This document shows positions 1 to 9,198 of a DNA stretch of 64,000 nt, piece by piece. How positions within the stretch are numbered: position 1 is the stretch's first letter; each line of letters begins with the position of its first letter. Source of the stretch: Bradyrhizobium sp. JYMT SZCCT0180. GTDB taxonomy: Bacteria; Pseudomonadota; Alphaproteobacteria; Rhizobiales; Xanthobacteraceae. The notes beneath the pieces were generated by a model, which ran no database searches, was not told the DNA's origin, and saw nothing but the letters and a program-made list of their open reading frames with translations. The stretch is from contig NZ_JAFCLZ010000002.1 of the NCBI RefSeq assembly GCF_018130165.1, forward strand, positions 124,001 to 188,000, in the 5' to 3' direction. Made by a program: the position numbers and the translations under genes.

Positions 1-444
1 TCGCATGACGGCTATCTGCCGAAATTTGGCGTCGTGCACCGCCGCGTGCTGATGATGGCGCCTGACGGCGCGCGGCTTGACGGCGAGGACACGCTGTCGC
101 CGGCGCCGGGCTCGCGCATCAAGGGCAACGGCACCGACTTTGCCTTGCGGTTTCATCTGCACCCGTCCGTGAAGGCGAGCCGGCTTTCCGACGCCCGCGG
201 CGTCATGCTGGTGCTGCCCAACCGCGACGTCTGGACCTTCGAGGCGCTCGACGACAAGGTCGACCTCGAGGACAGCGTGTTCCTGGCCGGCAATGACGGT
301 CCCCGCCGCACCGCCCAGATCGTGATCCGGCAGGATTCGCGGCAGGCCACCTCGATCCGCTGGAATTTTGTGCGCTCGAGTACCTCCGCGGCCGCCACCA
401 ACGCCCGCCGCAACGCCCGCCGCGAGCCGGAATTGCCGTTGTAG
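1..444 (+). CDS. Heparinase II/III family protein, C-terminal part
   Basis: The frame is open from base 1, so only the last 147 residues are visible and the start lies outside the window. The opening residues SHDGYLPKFGVVHRR, followed by a beta-rich stretch with DGEDTL and a segment on tolerated substitutions in a wall-like fold, match the C-terminal beta-sandwich of the heparinase II/III-like family. Those proteins are polysaccharide lyase relatives. In Rhizobiales a member commonly sits directly before purH, as here. The Arg/Ala-rich tail (NARRNARREPELPL) is low complexity. The catalytic domain is not in view, so activity cannot be judged. Confidence 0.75.
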   Translation, partial: SHDGYLPKFGVVHRRVLMMAPDGARLDGEDTLSPAPGSRIKGNGTDFALRFHLHPSVKASRLSDARGVMLVLPNRDVWTFEALDDKVDLEDSVFLAGNDGPRRTAQIVIRQDSRQATSIRWNFVRSSTSAAATNARRNARREPELPL

Positions 445-457
445 GGCATTTACCACC

Positions 458-540
458 GTCATTGCGAGCGAAGCGAAGCAATCCATCGCGCGACATAACG
501 GATGGATGGATTGCTTCGTCGCTTCGCTCCTCGCAATGAC
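458..540. repeat. Palindromic intergenic repeat, GTCATTGCGAGC type
   Basis: This is an imperfect inverted repeat: GTCATTGCGAGCGAAGCGAA reads outward-in on the left and its complement closes on the right at TTCGCTCCTCGCAATGAC. The same family recurs at 37754-37824. It lies between the heparinase-like gene and purH and would form a long hairpin if transcribed. Confidence 0.85.
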
Positions 541-653
541 GAAGAACTGGCATGCCAATATCCCCTGTATTTTCCCGAATCCTGGTGTCGGCCGCGGTTT
601 CATGACCGGCAAAACCGTGCTACCGGGCTGGCTTACCAGCCAGGAAGCCTGCC

Positions 654-2246
654 ATGACCGACCATCCGCGCCGAGTGACCCGCGCTCTATTATCCGTTTC
701 CGATAAGACGGGGCTGATCGAATTCGCCCGCGCGCTTGCAGGCTACGGCGTCGATCTGGTCTCCACCGGCGGCACGGCAAAAGCGATCGCCGCAGCAGGG
801 CTGAAGGTCAGCGACGTCTCTGACCTCACCGGTTTCCCCGAGATGATGGACGGCCGGGTCAAGACGCTGCATCCGAAGGTACATGGCGGCCTGCTCGCGA
901 TCCGCGACAACAAGGAACACATTGATGCGATGAAGGCGCACGGCATCGCGCCGATCGATCTGCTGGTGGTCAACCTCTATCCGTTCGAGGCCACCGTCGA
1001 CAAAGGCGCCGGTTACGAGGACTGCATCGAGAACATCGATATCGGCGGCCCCGCGATGATCCGCGCCGCGGCGAAGAACCACGACGATGTCGCGGTCGTC
1101 GTCGAAGCCAGCGACTATCAATCCGTGCTCGACGAGCTCGCCGCCAATAACGGCGCGACCTCATTGAAGTTGCGCCGCCGCCTCGCCGCAAAAGCCTATG
1201 CGCGCACCGCGGCCTATGACGCCGCGATCTCGAACTGGTTCGCGCTGCAGCTGAAAGACGACGCGCCGGACTTCCGCGCCTTCGGCGGCAAGCTGATCCA
1301 GTCGCTGCGCTACGGCGAGAACCCGCACCAGACCGCGGCGTTCTATGCGACGCCCGACAAGCGGCCGGGCGTTTCGACCTTGCGCCAGCTCCAGGGCAAG
1401 GAGCTGTCGTACAACAACATCAACGATACCGATGCGGCCTATGAATGCGTCGCCGAGTTCGACCCGGCCCGCACCGCCGCCTGCGTCATCGTCAAGCATG
1501 CCAACCCCTGCGGCGTTGCCGAGGGCAGCGATCTGCTCGGCGCTTACAAAAGAGCGCTGGCCTGCGATTCCACGTCGGCGTTCGGCGGCATCGTCGCAGT
1601 CAACCGCACGCTCGACGCCGACGCTGCGCGCGCCATCACCGAAATCTTTACCGAGGTCATCATCGCGCCGGACGCGACAGAGGAAGCCATCGCGGTCGTC
1701 GCCGCAAAGAAGAACCTGCGGCTGTTGCTGGTCGGCGGCCTGCCCGATCCGCGCAAGCCGGGCCTCACCGCCAAGACCGTGTCCGGCGGTCTGTTGGTGC
1801 AAAGCCGCGACAACGCCGTGATCGAGGACATGGCGCTGAAGGTCGCGACCAGGCGCGCGCCCACGGACGCCGAACTGCGCGATCTCAAATTCGCCTTCCG
1901 CGTCGCCAAGCACGTCAAGTCCAACACCATTATTTACGCCAGGGATCTCGCCACCGTCGGCATCGGCGCCGGCCAGATGAGCCGGGTCGATTCCGCGCGT
2001 ATCGCCGCCCGCAAGGCGCTCGATGCCGCGGCTGAACTGAAGCTCGCCGAACCATTGACCAAGGGTTCAGTGGTCGCATCAGACGCGTTCTTTCCGTTTG
2101 CCGACGGCATGCTGGCCTGCATCGAAGCCGGCGCCACCGCGGTGATCCAGCCCGGCGGCTCGATGCGCGACGATGAAGTGATTAGGGCCGCCGACGACCA
2201 CGGTATCGCCATGGTGTTCACCGGCGTGCGGCATTTCCGGCATTAG
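654..2246 (+). CDS. purH: Bifunctional AICAR transformylase/IMP cyclohydrolase PurH
   Basis: This cytoplasmic enzyme catalyses the last two steps of de novo IMP synthesis. It formylates AICAR with 10-formyl-THF and then closes the ring. The protein has 530 residues, the usual family length. The N-terminal MGS-like cyclohydrolase domain shows STGGTAK near residue 38 and [12 protein letters not shown] near residue 70. The transformylase domain shows RYGENPHQ near residue 219 and the Lys-His pair of KHANPCG near residue 281, both hallmarks of the active site. The start at ATG 654 follows AGGAAG and gives the typical N-terminus ending ALLSVSDK. The gene is monocistronic in view, with palindromic repeats on both sides. 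Confidence 0.97.
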   Translation: MTDHPRRVTRALLSVSDKTGLIEFARALAGYGVDLVSTGGTAKAIAAAGLKVSDVSDLTGFPEMMDGRVKTLHPKVHGGLLAIRDNKEHIDAMKAHGIAPIDLLVVNLYPFEATVDKGAGYEDCIENIDIGGPAMIRAAAKNHDDVAVVVEASDYQSVLDELAANNGATSLKLRRRLAAKAYARTAAYDAAISNWFALQLKDDAPDFRAFGGKLIQSLRYGENPHQTAAFYATPDKRPGVSTLRQLQGKELSYNNINDTDAAYECVAEFDPARTAACVIVKHANPCGVAEGSDLLGAYKRALACDSTSAFGGIVAVNRTLDADAARAITEIFTEVIIAPDATEEAIAVVAAKKNLRLLLVGGLPDPRKPGLTAKTVSGGLLVQSRDNAVIEDMALKVATRRAPTDAELRDLKFAFRVAKHVKSNTIIYARDLATVGIGAGQMSRVDSARIAARKALDAAAELKLAEPLTKGSVVASDAFFPFADGMLACIEAGATAVIQPGGSMRDDEVIRAADDHGIAMVFTGVRHFRH

Positions 2247-2275
2247 TTACTGTCGTCCCGGCCTCAACTGAGGTC

Positions 2276-2374
2276 GTCATACCCCGCGAAGGCGGGTATC
2301 CAGTACGCCGCGGCTTCTCGGTCAATTACGGCTGTCTCTGGAATACTGGATCATCCGCCTTCGCGGATGATGAC
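2276..2374. repeat. Palindromic intergenic repeat, GTCAT...ATGAC type
   Basis: An inverted repeat lies between the convergent purH and MFS genes. Its arms begin GTCATACCCCGCGAAGGCGG and end CCGCCTTCGCGGATGATGAC. Its centre is CAGTAC...GAATACTGG. The same layout recurs at 38371-38472. Confidence 0.85.
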
Positions 2375-2411
2375 AACTGAATGCTGGGAAGAAGATGTGT
2401 GACCGGCAACC

Positions 2412-3800
2412 TCACCTCTCCCGCACCCGCCACAACAGCGCCAGCCCGACGACAAAAAACACCACCAGCAGCGCCATCCCCGCTTTCTGGCTCGCGGTCA
2501 CCGCCGTAACAACGCCGATCAGCAGCGGGCCGATGAACGAGGTGACCTTTCCGGTCAGCGCGAACAGCCCGAAACATTGCGCGATGCGATCCTGCGGCGC
2601 GAGGCGAATGAGTAACGTGCGCGACGCCGCCTGCAGCGGACCGCCGGCGCCGCCGATCAGGCATCCGAGGACGAGATAGGCGCGCTCGGCCGCACCCGAG
2701 AACAGCGGTCCGCCGGGGACGGGCGGGTCCACCTTCACGAACAGGATCGAATCCTTGTCCACCAGCAGGATGGCGGCGAGCGCCAGCAGCAGCACCAGGA
2801 GGCTGATCGCTATGACGCGCTTCGGCCCCACGCGGTCGTCGAGCTTGCCGCCGAGCCAGGCCCCGAACACGCCCGCGATCGCCGCGACAATGCCGAAGGT
2901 GCCGATCTGGATCGTGTGCCAGCCGAACGTGCCGGCCGCATAGATGCCGCCGAAGGCAAACAGCGACACCAGCCCGTCGGTATAGATCATGTTGGCAAGC
3001 AGAAACGTCGCCAGCGATTTCTGCTTCGGCAATTCGCGCAGCGTCTGCCTCAGCTCGCTCAAACCTTCGCGCAACGCCGCACGCACCGGAAGCTTTGCCG
3101 GATAATCCGGCGTCAACAAAAACATCGGCAGCGTGAACAGCATGAACCACAGCGCGGTCAACGGCCCGGTGATGCGGTCGCCCGCATGCGTCACCGGGTC
3201 GAGGCCGAACAGCGGCATGAACCCGAACAGCGTGCGTCCGGTCTGCGGATTGGCGGCGAGAAAACCGAGCACCAGGATCAGGCTGAGGATACCGCCCATA
3301 TAGCCGGTGGCCCAGCCGGTGCCGGACAGCCGTCCGATCTTGTCCGGCGGCACCAGCGTGGGCATCATCGCGTTGTTGAACACCGTTGCGAATTCGACGC
3401 CGACGCTTGCGATCGCATAACACAGCAGCAGTGTCGGTATAATGCTGGGATCGCCGGGCTTTCCGAACCACATCAGGCTGGAGCCGATCACCAGCAGCAA
3501 GCCGAATCCCGCGATCCACGGCTTGCGACGGCCGCTGGCGTCGGCAATCGCGCCCAGGATCGGGGACATCAGCGCAATCATCAGTCCCGCGGCCGCGGTG
3601 GCAAATCCCCACAGCGCCTGCCCCGTCGCCGGATCCGGCGCGACGAAGCCTGCGAAATACGGCGCGAACACGAAGGTGGTGATCAGCGTGAAATAGGGCT
3701 GGGCTGCCCAATCGAAGAAGATCCAGCTGACGACGGCGGTGCGGGGCGGATATTTTCCTGGGATATCAGCGCCAGATGCCTGCGGAGAAATCACCGTCAT
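2412..3800 (-). CDS. MFS transporter, UMF1/Atg22-like family
   Basis: This is a predicted inner-membrane permease of 462 residues with about 12 hydrophobic segments. The N-terminal WIFFDWAAQPYFTLITTFVFAPYF is the signature of the Atg22-like/UMF1 branch of the major facilitator superfamily. A GAIADASGRRKPW loop (DxxGRRKPW) lies between helices 2 and 3. In fungi the family exports vacuolar amino acids; bacterial substrates are mostly unknown, so none is assigned. It is transcribed divergently from the gamma-glutamyltransferase gene across a 129-bp gap. That could link it to export of a peptide or amino acid, but this is only positional inference. Confidence 0.85.
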   Translation of the reverse strand: MTVISPQASGADIPGKYPPRTAVVSWIFFDWAAQPYFTLITTFVFAPYFAGFVAPDPATGQALWGFATAAAGLMIALMSPILGAIADASGRRKPWIAGFGLLLVIGSSLMWFGKPGDPSIIPTLLLCYAIASVGVEFATVFNNAMMPTLVPPDKIGRLSGTGWATGYMGGILSLILVLGFLAANPQTGRTLFGFMPLFGLDPVTHAGDRITGPLTALWFMLFTLPMFLLTPDYPAKLPVRAALREGLSELRQTLRELPKQKSLATFLLANMIYTDGLVSLFAFGGIYAAGTFGWHTIQIGTFGIVAAIAGVFGAWLGGKLDDRVGPKRVIAISLLVLLLALAAILLVDKDSILFVKVDPPVPGGPLFSGAAERAYLVLGCLIGGAGGPLQAASRTLLIRLAPQDRIAQCFGLFALTGKVTSFIGPLLIGVVTAVTASQKAGMALLVVFFVVGLALLWRVRER

Positions 3801-3860
3801 ACCCAGGAATTTCCTTCATCGATCACGACAAGGCGTTTTGCCCGTCGAATTCGAACCCAT

Positions 3861-3889
3861 ATAGCATGCGATTATCATGCGTGTGCTAT
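3861..3889. promoter_or_regulatory. Inverted repeat in the MFS/ggt divergent promoter region
   Basis: ATAGCA at 3861-3866 is complemented by TGCTAT at 3884-3889, with CATGCG repeated directly between them. It lies in the 129-bp gap between two divergent starts, where a regulator could serve both genes. No regulator family is recognised from the sequence. Confidence 0.35.
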
Positions 3890-3929
3890 TGCCAAGCATC
3901 ACACCAGCTCCAACTGCGGCGGATTTTGG

Positions 3930-5678
3930 ATGATTTTCTGCACGAATAAGTGGCGTAGCGCGCTGGTGACCATCACGCTCGTCGTTGCATCCATCACGAC
4001 GGCGCATGCGCAGGACCAACGCCGCCTCTATACACCGCCGGACCTTGCCACGGTTCGCGCCGTATCCGCCGAACAGGGCATGGTGGTGGCGCAGGAAAAA
4101 CTCGCGGCCCGTATCGGCGCCGACATTTTGCGGCAGGGTGGCAACGCGGTCGACGCCGCGGTCGCGACCGGCTTCGCGCTGGCCGTGACCTATCCGCGCG
4201 CCGGCAATATCGGCGGCGGCGGCTTCATGGTGATACATTCCGCCGAGCGCAACGAAGACGTCGCGATCGATTATCGCGAGACCGCGCCATCCGCGGCCAC
4301 GCGCGACATGTATCTCGGCGCGGACGGCAAACCCGACACCGACAAATCGCGCAATTCGGCGCTCGGCATCGGCGTGCCCGGCACCGTGGCGGGCCTGGCG
4401 CTGGCGCTGGAAAAATACGGCTCCGGCAAATTCACCCTCGCGCAGATCATCCAGCCATCGATCGAACTGGCCCGCGACGGTTTTGTCGTCGCCGACGACA
4501 TGGCCGACACGCTCTCCGACATGTATCGCCGGATGGCGCGCTGGCCGAATTCCGCAAAATCTTTCTCGCGTGCCGATGGTGAGCAGCTGCGTGACGGCGA
4601 CCGGCTGATCCAGCCCGATCTGGCGGCCACGCTGACCGCGATCGCCGAACGGGGCCCGCGCGGCTTCTATGAAGGGCCGGTCGCCGAAAAGCTCGCGAAG
4701 GCCGTCAGCGATGCCGGCGGCATCATGACATCAGACGATATGAAATCGTATCAGGCGCTGCTCCGCGCCCCGGTGCGCGGCAATTACCGCGGCTACGACA
4801 TCGTCTCGATGCCGCTGCCGTCGTCGGGCGGCACGGTGTTGCTGGAAACGCTGAACATCCTCGAGGGCTTTCCGATGTCCGACATGAAGCAGGGCTCGGC
4901 CCCCTCGCTGCATGTCATGATCGAAGCGATGAAGCGCGCCTATGCCGACCGCGCCCGCTATCTCGGCGACCCCGATTTCGTCAACGCGCCGATGCAAGTC
5001 CTGCTTGCCAAGGATTATGCGGCGAGGCAACGCGCCAGCATCGATCCGGAACGCGCAACGCCATCGGCCGATGTCTTGAAGATCACCCCGCAACGCGAGG
5101 GCAGCAACACCACGCATTATTCGGTCGTCGACTCCAGTGGCAACGCCGTCAGCAACACCTACACGCTGAACTTCCCCTATGGCGTCGGCCTGGTCGCCGA
5201 CGGCACCGGCGTGTTGCTCAACAACGAACTCGACGATTTCACCGCCGCGCCCGGCGCCTCCAACGCCTTCGGGCTGGTGGGGTTTGAGGCCAATCTGCCC
5301 GGCCCGGGCAAGCGGCCGCTCTCGTCGATGTCGCCGACCATCGTGCTGAAAGACGGCAAGCCGGTGCTGGTGACGGGTACGCCCGGCGGCAGCCGCATCA
5401 TTTCGGCGGTGCTGCAGGTCGTCGTGAACGCACTGGATTACAAGATGGATATCGCCGCGGCCGTTGCCGCGCCACGCGTGCATCATCAATGGATGCCCGA
5501 CGAAGTGCGCGCGGAACGCGGCTTTCCGCAGGAGACGCTCGACGCGCTGAAGGCCAGAGGGCATCAGGTGATCGTGCCGCTCGGCCAGACCTCGGCCAAT
5601 TCCATCGCTGTGACCCCGGCCGGCCTGCTCGGCGCCCCCGATCCGCGCACCCGCGGTGCGGAAGCGGCGGGGCAGTAG
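3930..5678 (+). CDS. ggt: Gamma-glutamyltransferase (periplasmic Ntn hydrolase)
   Basis: The 582-residue precursor begins with a Sec signal (MIFCTNKWRSALVTITLVVASITTAHAQ). The enzyme cleaves or transfers the gamma-glutamyl group of glutathione and related peptides in the periplasm, after autoproteolysis into two subunits. The processing site and nucleophile Thr are seen at NTTHYSVVD, with the first Thr at about residue 394. The small subunit continues with YTLNFPYGVGLV and PGKRPLSSMSPTIVL, which are conserved binding motifs, and ends with the GGSRIISAVLQVV region. The frame is open far upstream over the MFS gene, but only this ATG gives a signal peptide and family length. There is no strong Shine-Dalgarno sequence. 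Confidence 0.93.
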   Translation: MIFCTNKWRSALVTITLVVASITTAHAQDQRRLYTPPDLATVRAVSAEQGMVVAQEKLAARIGADILRQGGNAVDAAVATGFALAVTYPRAGNIGGGGFMVIHSAERNEDVAIDYRETAPSAATRDMYLGADGKPDTDKSRNSALGIGVPGTVAGLALALEKYGSGKFTLAQIIQPSIELARDGFVVADDMADTLSDMYRRMARWPNSAKSFSRADGEQLRDGDRLIQPDLAATLTAIAERGPRGFYEGPVAEKLAKAVSDAGGIMTSDDMKSYQALLRAPVRGNYRGYDIVSMPLPSSGGTVLLETLNILEGFPMSDMKQGSAPSLHVMIEAMKRAYADRARYLGDPDFVNAPMQVLLAKDYAARQRASIDPERATPSADVLKITPQREGSNTTHYSVVDSSGNAVSNTYTLNFPYGVGLVADGTGVLLNNELDDFTAAPGASNAFGLVGFEANLPGPGKRPLSSMSPTIVLKDGKPVLVTGTPGGSRIISAVLQVVVNALDYKMDIAAAVAAPRVHHQWMPDEVRAERGFPQETLDALKARGHQVIVPLGQTSANSIAVTPAGLLGAPDPRTRGAEAAGQ

Positions 5679-5753
5679 GCGTATGGCCACAACCGCCGTT
5701 TGCCTGATCATGCGATCGGCGTAGGATTGTCCTTTGATCTTGCTCGGTCGGTT

Positions 5754-5853
5754 CCCTCCCCCCTTGCGGGGGAGGGTTAGGGAGAGGGGTTCACACGGGC
5801 AGTGCCGATGACGCCACCCCTCTCCCCGACCCTCCCCCGCAAGGGGGGAGGGA
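5754..5853. repeat. Palindromic repeat, CCCTCCCCC/GGGGGAGGG type
   Basis: C-rich and G-rich arms are mutually complementary: CCCCTTGCGGGGGAGGGTTA is mirrored by GACCCTCCCCCGCAAGGGG. It sits between ggt and the HSDL2-like gene. A related element is at 8186-8345. Confidence 0.85.
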
Positions 5854-5891
5854 GCATAGCCATTCGTGCGAACCTAACCTGGAGTGCTCCC

Positions 5892-6782
5892 ATGACATCC
5901 CTCAAAGGCAAGACGCTGTTCGTATCCGGTGGCAGCCGGGGCATTGGGCTTGCAATCGCGCTGCGCGCCGCGCGCGATGGCGCCAACGTTGCGATCGCCG
6001 CTAAAACTGCCGAGCCGCACCCAAAACTCAAGGGCACCATCTACACCGCCGCCGACGAGGTTCGCGCCGCCGGCGGCAAGGCGCTGCCGGTGCTCTGCGA
6101 TATCAGGGACGAAGCCCAGGTAATCGCCGCGATCGACAAGACCGTCGCCGAATTCGGCGGCATCGACATCTGCGTCAACAATGCCAGCGCCATCAGCCTG
6201 ACCAATTCGCAGATGACCGACATGAAGCGGTTCGACCTGATGATGGGCATCAATACGCGGGGCACCTTCCTGGTGTCGAAATATTGCATCCCGCATCTGA
6301 AAAAGGCTTCCAATCCGCACATCCTGATGCTGTCGCCGCCGCTCGACATGAAGACGAAATGGTTCGAGCATTCCACCGCCTATACGATGGCCAAGTTCGG
6401 CATGAGCATGTGCGTGCTCGGCCTGTCGGGTGAATTGAAGTCCGCAGGCGTCGCCGTCAACGCGCTGTGGCCGCGCACCACGATCGCGACCGCAGCCGTC
6501 GGCAATCTGCTCGGCGGCGATGCCATGATGCGCGCCAGCCGCACGCCTGAAATCATGGGCGACGCCGCTTATGTCATCTTCACCAAGCCGTCCCGCGAGT
6601 TCACCGGGCAGTTCTGCATCGACGACAAGGTGCTCTACGCCAGCGGCGTGCGTGACTTCGAGCCGTACCGCGTCGACAAGTCGGTGCCTTTGATGCCGGA
6701 CTTCTTCGTTCCCGATGACGACGTCCCGCCGCCCGGCGTCACCGTGCAGGCGCTGCCCTCGGTCGCCGCCGCGAAACCGTAG
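5892..6782 (+). CDS. SDR family oxidoreductase, HSDL2-like
   Basis: This is a 296-residue short-chain dehydrogenase with an N-terminal Rossmann motif GGSRGIG (residues 13-19), CVNNAS in the NNAG position, and a catalytic pair Tyr164-Lys168 in AYTMAK. The insert TAEPHPKLKGTIYTAADEV after the second strand and the segment NALWPRTTIATAAV are characteristic of the hydroxysteroid dehydrogenase-like protein 2 branch. That branch is NAD(P)-dependent and its true substrates are poorly known. The start at ATG 5892 was chosen because upstream in-frame codons lie in a palindromic repeat. The serine hydrolase follows closely and is probably cotranscribed. Confidence 0.88.
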   Translation: MTSLKGKTLFVSGGSRGIGLAIALRAARDGANVAIAAKTAEPHPKLKGTIYTAADEVRAAGGKALPVLCDIRDEAQVIAAIDKTVAEFGGIDICVNNASAISLTNSQMTDMKRFDLMMGINTRGTFLVSKYCIPHLKKASNPHILMLSPPLDMKTKWFEHSTAYTMAKFGMSMCVLGLSGELKSAGVAVNALWPRTTIATAAVGNLLGGDAMMRASRTPEIMGDAAYVIFTKPSREFTGQFCIDDKVLYASGVRDFEPYRVDKSVPLMPDFFVPDDDVPPPGVTVQALPSVAAAKP

Positions 6783-6813
6783 CGCTGGAAACCGACGGGC
6801 AGCGGAGAGGCGT

Positions 6814-8184
6814 GTGGGTTGGCGAAGTTGGACCGCTGTCGCGTTGCTGCTGACCGTGTCGGCGACGGCCTGCATCATCTACCGTCCCGATCGCGCGATC
6901 CGCGTCGCCACGGCCGTGGTCGCGCACAATGTCTGTGCCAAGACCTTCGTCTCCGGGCTCGATCCGCAAACCGTGTTTTCGGAAACCATCGAACGTCCCG
7001 GACTGCGCCGCCTGCGCACGGCGCTGCAGTTCCACGTTGATCGCACCGCGATGAGTGTCGATGCGTCGGCGGCGTGGATGTTTGGCAGCCGCGCCGTCTA
7101 TCATGAAGGGCTCGGCTGTGTACTGCGGCACGGAACGAAGGAGCCCTATATCCTCAGAAGCGACATTGACGCATTGAAGGTACCGAAATCGCCGCCGCTT
7201 CTGGGCGAGATTGCCGGCCCCGATGTCGTGGCGCCGTCCAATCCCGCATTGAAGGCCGCGCTCGATCATGCCTTCGAGGAGCCGGCCGAACCGCCGTTCC
7301 GGCGCACCAAGGCTGTCGTCGTGGTGCATGACGGCAAGGTGATCGCCGAGCGTTACGCCGGCGGCATCGGCGTCAACACGCCGCTGCTCGGCTATTCCAT
7401 GACCAAGTCGGTGATCAATGCCTTGATCGGGGTGCTGACGCAGCAAGGCCTTGTCACGCCCTCGATGCCCGCGCCGATACCGGAATGGCGCGGCGATCTC
7501 AGGCGCGAGATCGAGGTCGAGCATTTGCTGCGCATGACCACCGGGCTGGCGCTCGATGAAGCCAGCAGCTTCAGCGAGATGGTCTATCTGCGGGACGATA
7601 TGGCCGGCTTCGCCGTCAACGCTGCGCTTGTCGCGCCGCCGGGCACGCGCTGGGCCTATTCCAGCCCGACGACGCAGCTATTGGCGCGGATCATTCGCGA
7701 TGCCGCCGGGGGACCGGAGCAGAGCCTGGCGTTTGCGTGGCGCGAATTATTCAATCCGCTTGGCATGCGCAACGTCACGCTGGAATTCGACGCGACAGGC
7801 ACGCTGCAGGGATCGACCTACATGCTGGCGAGCGCACGGGACTGGGCGCGGTTCGGACTGCTGTTTGTCAACGACGGCGTTGTCGGCGGCAAACGCCTGC
7901 TGCACGAGGACTGGGTGGATTTCTCGGCCGCCGCCACCCTCGACACCGACTACGGCGCCGGGTTCTGGACCAATCGCAGCGAGCATGAAAGCGCCAGGCA
8001 ACGCGTGCGATCAGGGATTCCGCGCGACGCGTTCTTTGCAGCGGGCGATCTCGGCCAGCGCATCGTGATCATGCCGTCACAGCGCCTCGTCGTCGTGCGC
8101 CTCGGCGACAGCGTCGATTCCACCGGCGACGTCGGAGGGTTCGCCAGGTTGGCGAAGGAAGTGATCGCGGCGGTGGGGCCTTGA
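6814..8184 (+). CDS. Serine hydrolase, beta-lactamase/NylB-like fold
   Basis: The 456-residue protein has an N-terminal hydrophobic stretch (WTAVALLLTVSATACIIY), so it is probably membrane-anchored or exported. The penicillin-recognising fold is shown by the SxxK tetrad SMTK (Ser195) in LGYSMTKSVINALIG, and by Tyr282 in WAYSSPTTQLL at the YxN position. YSS rather than YSN resembles the 6-aminohexanoate-dimer hydrolase/class C relatives more than true beta-lactamases. The substrate is unknown. The GTG start at 6814 follows GGAG by 6 nt and lies 31 nt after the SDR stop, which suggests an operon with it. Confidence 0.82.
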   Translation: MGWRSWTAVALLLTVSATACIIYRPDRAIRVATAVVAHNVCAKTFVSGLDPQTVFSETIERPGLRRLRTALQFHVDRTAMSVDASAAWMFGSRAVYHEGLGCVLRHGTKEPYILRSDIDALKVPKSPPLLGEIAGPDVVAPSNPALKAALDHAFEEPAEPPFRRTKAVVVVHDGKVIAERYAGGIGVNTPLLGYSMTKSVINALIGVLTQQGLVTPSMPAPIPEWRGDLRREIEVEHLLRMTTGLALDEASSFSEMVYLRDDMAGFAVNAALVAPPGTRWAYSSPTTQLLARIIRDAAGGPEQSLAFAWRELFNPLGMRNVTLEFDATGTLQGSTYMLASARDWARFGLLFVNDGVVGGKRLLHEDWVDFSAAATLDTDYGAGFWTNRSEHESARQRVRSGIPRDAFFAAGDLGQRIVIMPSQRLVVVRLGDSVDSTGDVGGFARLAKEVIAAVGP

Positions 8185-8185
8185 G

Positions 8186-8345
8186 CTCCCTCGCCCCGCT
8201 CTTTGCGGGGAGAGGGTTGGGGTGAGGGGCTCTCTCCACGAGCACTGGTGTCAATTGATAGGCCTGTACCCCCTCACCCGGATCGCACCGGACGACGCTT
8301 CGCGTCGCCGAGGCGATCCGACCTCTCCCCGCAAGCGGGGAGAGG
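8186..8345. repeat. Palindromic repeat, CTCCCTCGCCCC type
   Basis: Complementary arms of the CTCCC...GGGGTGAGGG and CCCTCACCC...GGGGAGAGG kind lie between the convergent serine hydrolase and GST genes. The element is related to the one at 5754-5853 but longer, with an inner GACGACGCTTCGCGTCG hairpin. Confidence 0.8.
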
Positions 8346-8354
8346 TAAGAAGGG

Positions 8355-9020
8355 TCACCTCCCCACCACATACGGCCCGCCCTTTTCCAGCGCGCGCGCA
8401 TAGGCCGGGCGGGCGTGGATGCGTTCGAGGAACGCCATCGCCTTCGGATGTCCCTGCTCCAGCCCGCCGCGCGCGGCGGCGGCTTCCAGCGGAAAGCTCA
8501 TCTGGATGTCGGCGCCGGAGAACTCGCTGCCGGCGAACCATTCGCTTTTCGCCAGTTCGCCCTCCCAGTAATCCATGTGCTGCTTGAGCTGCGGATTGAC
8601 CAGTGTCGTCAGCGCCGTATTGCAGACCTTGCGCACCAGCGGACGCAACAGGGCCGGCGCGCGCTTCGGCATCAGCGTGAACAACAGCTTCAGCAGCAGC
8701 GGCGACATCGCGGAGCCTTCCGCATAGTGCAGCCAATAGGTGTAACGCAGCCGCTCCGGCGTATTCGCTGGGGGAATAAGCTTGCCGTTACCATAAGTGC
8801 CTATGATGTATTCCGCGATCGCGCCTGACTCCGCGACGGTGTTGACGTTGTCGGTAATCACGGGCGACTTGCCGAGCGGGTGAATGGCACGCAGCTCTTT
8901 CGGCGCGCGCATGTCAGCCTGCCGCTGATAGCGCACGATCTCGTAGGGCACGGCGAGTTCTTCGAGCAGCCACAGCACGCGCTGCGAGCGGGAGTTGTTG
9001 AGATGGTGCACCGTCAGCAT
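8355..9020 (-). CDS. Glutathione S-transferase
   Basis: This is a 221-residue cytosolic GST-fold protein. The thioredoxin-like N-terminal domain shows HHLNNSRSQRVLWLLEEL, with Ser in the catalytic position. KSPVITD carries the cis-Pro, and the glutathione-binding motif is AESGAIAEYI near residue 65. The C-terminal helical domain carries the capping-box region FSGADIQMSFPLE. It probably conjugates or reduces substrates with glutathione; the substrate is unknown. The ATG at 9020 follows GGAGGGACAGCC, a strong Shine-Dalgarno sequence, and fits the family N-terminus better than the in-frame ATG 25 codons upstream. Confidence 0.92.
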   Translation of the reverse strand: MLTVHHLNNSRSQRVLWLLEELAVPYEIVRYQRQADMRAPKELRAIHPLGKSPVITDNVNTVAESGAIAEYIIGTYGNGKLIPPANTPERLRYTYWLHYAEGSAMSPLLLKLLFTLMPKRAPALLRPLVRKVCNTALTTLVNPQLKQHMDYWEGELAKSEWFAGSEFSGADIQMSFPLEAAAARGGLEQGHPKAMAFLERIHARPAYARALEKGGPYVVGR

Positions 9021-9126
9021 GGCTGTCCCTCCGGGAATTGCGGATGTTCCCGTATCAGGCCTTGGCCGGTTTTGCGACTTGCCAGCCCTAGACAAAAGGA
9101 CTGCACATAGGCCAAGGGATCATAAC

Positions 9127-9166
9127 TACCCGGGTAATATTGACTTATGAAATATACCCGGGTATA
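9127..9166 (+). promoter_or_regulatory. Promoter with two TACCCGGGTA operators before the DUF2239 gene
   Basis: Two copies of the perfect palindrome TACCCGGGTA occur at 9127-9136 and 9155-9164, with centres 28 bp apart. The second extends to a 14-bp palindrome, TATACCCGGGTATA (9153-9166). Between and over them lies a good sigma-70 promoter: TTGACT at 9140-9145, a 17-bp spacer, and TATAAA at 9163-9168. One site therefore overlaps the -10 box and the other lies just upstream of the -35 box, the usual layout for repression. Transcription would begin near 9175. Confidence 0.7.
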
Positions 9167-9198
9167 AATATCCGATGTGGCTGTTTCGGAAACGCAAA

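Noticed and set aside
2916..3929. N-terminal extension of the ggt frame by 338 codons
   Set aside because: It runs antisense through the MFS gene, and a signal peptide begins only at 3930.
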